64,000 bases of DNA from positions 62,716,836-62,780,835 of the forward strand of contig NC_088681.1 of NCBI RefSeq assembly GCF_950023065.1. The letters run 5' to 3'. Position 1 is the first letter of the stretch, and every line of letters starts with the position of its first letter. A model generated the notes under the pieces. It was not told the origin of the DNA. It worked only from the letters and a program-made list of their open reading frames with translations, and did not search any database. The position numbers and the translations under genes were made by a program. The DNA comes from Planococcus citri. Taxonomy: Eukaryota; Arthropoda; Insecta; Hemiptera; Pseudococcidae. This document shows, piece after piece, positions 61,262 to 64,000 of the stretch.

Positions 61262-63190
61262 AAATTTGGAGAGGGTATTAGAGGGGCCCTACGAATTCAT
61301 ATGGCACTTCCCCTTCGTCCAGGCAATAGAGCCTACCTCTACCAGCACCTCCAACACCCGCCCCCCCCCCCTCCAGAGGCCAGATTAGACAGAACATTGT
61401 GTTACTTCTCCTAGTTCTCTGATGATGCAAGCTTCAAAAATAAGTACTTGAAACTGATTTTTTTTTTAAAATTACATAAAACCTAATTCAAAAAAAAAGT
61501 TGAAACCGATTTTTTTTCAAAAAAAATCATAACTGAATTTTAAAAAAGTAATTTTAGTAAGTAAATAAAAAAGATCGAATAATGAACCAAAAACTAAGCA
61601 ACCAAAAAAGTGACAAAATGCGTGCAAAACATTTCAATTACCTAATAAAAATCCCACAAATAAAGCACAGAACATTATAAATTGAAATGTTTTGGTTTTT
61701 AATTTCAAAAACTTGAACTACTCGTATTTTGAAACTTTTTGTTAAAAAACGAGACTTTGGGCTATTTTTGGCAACAAAGTGACAGTTTTTGTTATTTCTG
61801 GTAAGAAAGCCAATTTTTGGAAAAATGAAGCGAGACTGACAATTTCAACAAAAGGAAGGGCTTTTTTGTCAATTTCTGGCAGAAAAGCGAGACTTGGACA
61901 ATTTTTGAAAAAAAACGAAAAGAAACAACAATTTGGAGCAATTTTTTTTTAAATTAGAATATTTTCACAATTTTTAACTTTTTTTTGGCAATTTTTGGTA
62001 AAAAAGCGAAGCTAGGTACTGATAATTCTTGAAAAACGAAACAAAACAAAACAAAAATCTTCAGCAAGTACAAGTTTTAGCAAAAATCAGCATTTTTAGG
62101 TGAAAGAACGACACTTTTTGGGTAATTTTTGACAGTTTTCAGGTAAAAAAGAATAGATAACAAAAAGCCTAGATTTTTTAGTCTAATATTTGACAAGAAG
62201 CAAGAAAATCGGACAATGTTTGAAAAAAAGTAAGACTTTTCAAAAATATTTTTCAAAAAATCGAAAATTTTCAACAATTTTTGGCAGAAAGCAAGGCTGT
62301 TAATTTCAGCAAAAAACATGACTTTTTGACAATTATGGCAATAAAAAGCGAGACTTTCGGATAACTTTTGAAAAAAAGAAAATTTTCAGCAATGGCAAGA
62401 ATTTTTTCGAAAAGCAAAAATTTGACAATTTTGGCAAAAATTAGAAGGTTTTGGGATTTATTGGAAAAAATATAATGTTTTTATCGAAAAGAGATACTTT
62501 TTTATTGCATTTTTCAAGTAAAAGAACTAAACATCAGCAAGAAACGAGAGTATTTTTGTGGATTTTGACAAAAAAAAAGAGAGAGATTTTGAAGGTCCAA
62601 GGCTGAAAAGTAGACATTGAAGGGTCGAATCCAAAAAAAGAATCGAAATTGAAGAGGCTAGAGGGGTGTTGAAGTGATCTAGTGGAAAAAAACAAATTAT
62701 TCGAACTCAGCGCCTTCCAATTAATGTAAATTGATAATGTCACATCATTTTTTTTATATATTTTCGATTTTTTCAAAATGATGGGGGGAGGGAGAGCTGA
62801 AGGGGCACAGAGGGATTGTATGTATTTGAAAAATCGTGACCTCGGAAGCTCAACAAGTCAAGTACCACGTGTTTTTTCTAAATTTTTCAACATACCGATT
62901 TCTTTTTTGGAAGGGCACATGAATGGTGCTTTTCAAGAAGGTCCTATCGACAAAAAACTGGTTTTGAGAAAAACGCATTTTTATATTTCAGTGTTTTGCC
63001 ATTTTGGTTTAAAATGATATAGCGAGCTCCGGTTTTTTTTGTTGAATAGAAGCATCTTTCCACTATTTATTTCCTGCGTAGTAATTTTTTTTCCACCACC
63101 AACATTTCCATAGGAGCGCTTTACAAAAGAGACCTCGATAGGACCTTCTTGAAACGACAGGACCTTCTTGCGGTTATTCACCTAAAAATC
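61262..63190. other. Low-complexity stretch, no gene seen
   Basis: 61.7-62.5 kb is a succession of degraded words of the type GCGAGACTTTTTGACAATTTT, probably a decayed tandem repeat. 62680-62750 and 62800-62870 have degenerate copies of the CAGCG module. No coding exon was seen. Confidence 0.5.
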
Positions 63191-63261
63191 GATTTTATTC
63201 CTTCTCAAACCCACCAAAAACATGAAATAGTCACTCTTGAGAAGTAATTTTCAACGCAGAA

Positions 63262-64000
63262 TTCAAATTTTGAGTCAATTTTGCCCCTCGACCCCCAGGG
63301 GGGGTGGTACCAAATGAAAATTTGGGGAAAATGTGAAAAAATCGAGTATAGTGTCAAAATCTTGATACTTTGAGTTACAAACCACGATTTTTGAGTCAAT
63401 TTCCCTCGTAGCCCCCCAGGGGGGTGGTACCAAATGAAAATTTGGGGAAAATGTGAAAAAATCGAGTATAGTGTCGAAATCTTGATACTTTGGGTTAAAA
63501 ACAACAATTTTTGAGTCAATTTCCCTCGTAGCCCCCCAGGGGGGGTGGAACCAAATAAAAATGCGAAAAAATCGAGTATAGTGTCGAAATCTTGGTACAT
63601 TTGGGCTGAAAACCCGATTTTCGAGTCAATTTTGTCCCTCGGCTTCCGGGGGAAGGGATGTGGTACCTAATCAAAATTTAGGATAAAAGTGAAAAAATTG
63701 AGTACTTTAATGTAATATCTTCAATACTGTAGGGCAGAAGTTTCTTCCGCCAGCATTCCCCAAAACGACGAATATGAAAAATTATGCATTTTAGTGTATG
63801 TAAAACAACTGCGATCGATTTACCTGCGGAAACCTGCGAAAATCTGTATCATCTCATACTTTAGCCATGCATGTGTGAGTGCGCACTCGATTTTTTCACT
63901 GTTTTCCCCAAATTTCGATTTGGTACCACCCCCTTCCTCCCTGGCGTGCGAAGGACAAAATTGGCTCGAAAATCGGGTTTTCAGCCCAAATGTACCAAGA
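63262..64000. repeat. Tandem 120-bp repeat and start of its inverted copy
   Basis: GAGTCAATTT recurs at 63272, 63393, 63513 and 63623 (spacing 121, 120, 110). Each is followed by a CCCTCG…CCCCAGGGGGG-TGGTACCAAAT block and ATCGAGTATAGTGT. From about 63888 to the window end the same unit appears in reverse orientation, so this is probably the left arm and centre of another foldback element cut by the window edge. Confidence 0.8.

Overview
This is a eukaryotic window, most likely from an insect. The only intact coding sequence lies in short exons with GT/AG borders and small introns. Most of the rest is AT-rich DNA packed with palindromic (foldback) and MITE-type DNA transposons. The many (CTAC)n/(GTAG)n runs and the transposon load would suit a sap-sucking hemipteran such as a mealybug or aphid, but that is a guess. 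No bacterial genes, operons, CRISPR arrays, rRNA or tRNA genes were seen.

Two genes can be read with confidence. (1) On the + strand, 27694-33206, a five-exon gene encodes a 631-residue secretory-pathway glycoside hydrolase of family 31, closest in kind to MYORG (myogenesis-regulating glycosidase). (2) On the - strand, 58781-43065, six 3'-side exons encode the C-terminal two thirds of BBS4, the TPR subunit of the BBSome. Its 5' exons lie beyond the right edge. A third gene is suggested on the - strand by one well-bordered exon at 11012-10949. A decayed non-LTR retrotransposon reverse transcriptase lies at about 16080-17960.

Layout: 1-13.6 kb is non-coding with a hAT-type MITE (1286-1847), a foldback of 'family P' (5933-8184) carrying a nested element, and a 1.4-kb foldback (9482-10874). 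13.6-19.3 kb holds a perfect-hairpin MITE, other MITEs, the LINE pseudogene and three MITEs inserted side by side into a CTACCTAC tract. 20.0-21.6 kb is another foldback with 4-bp target duplications. 24.2-38.2 kb is one nested structure: a foldback ('family A') is split by a second foldback ('family C'), which is itself split by a 9.1-kb block holding the whole GH31 gene, with about 465-bp direct repeats at the block's edges. From 42.5 kb rightward is the BBS4 gene, whose introns hold an intact family A copy, an ATCGAT-rich minisatellite, foldbacks of families D and P, and a transposon nested inside the P copy.

The main novelty is in the mobile DNA. There are at least six foldback families with definable ends and target duplications (TA, 4 bp or 8 bp), several nested so that insertion order can be read. 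A roughly 130-bp internal module is shared between families whose termini differ. The GH31 gene sits inside nested transposons. Boundaries were read by eye; no alignment or database search was run.
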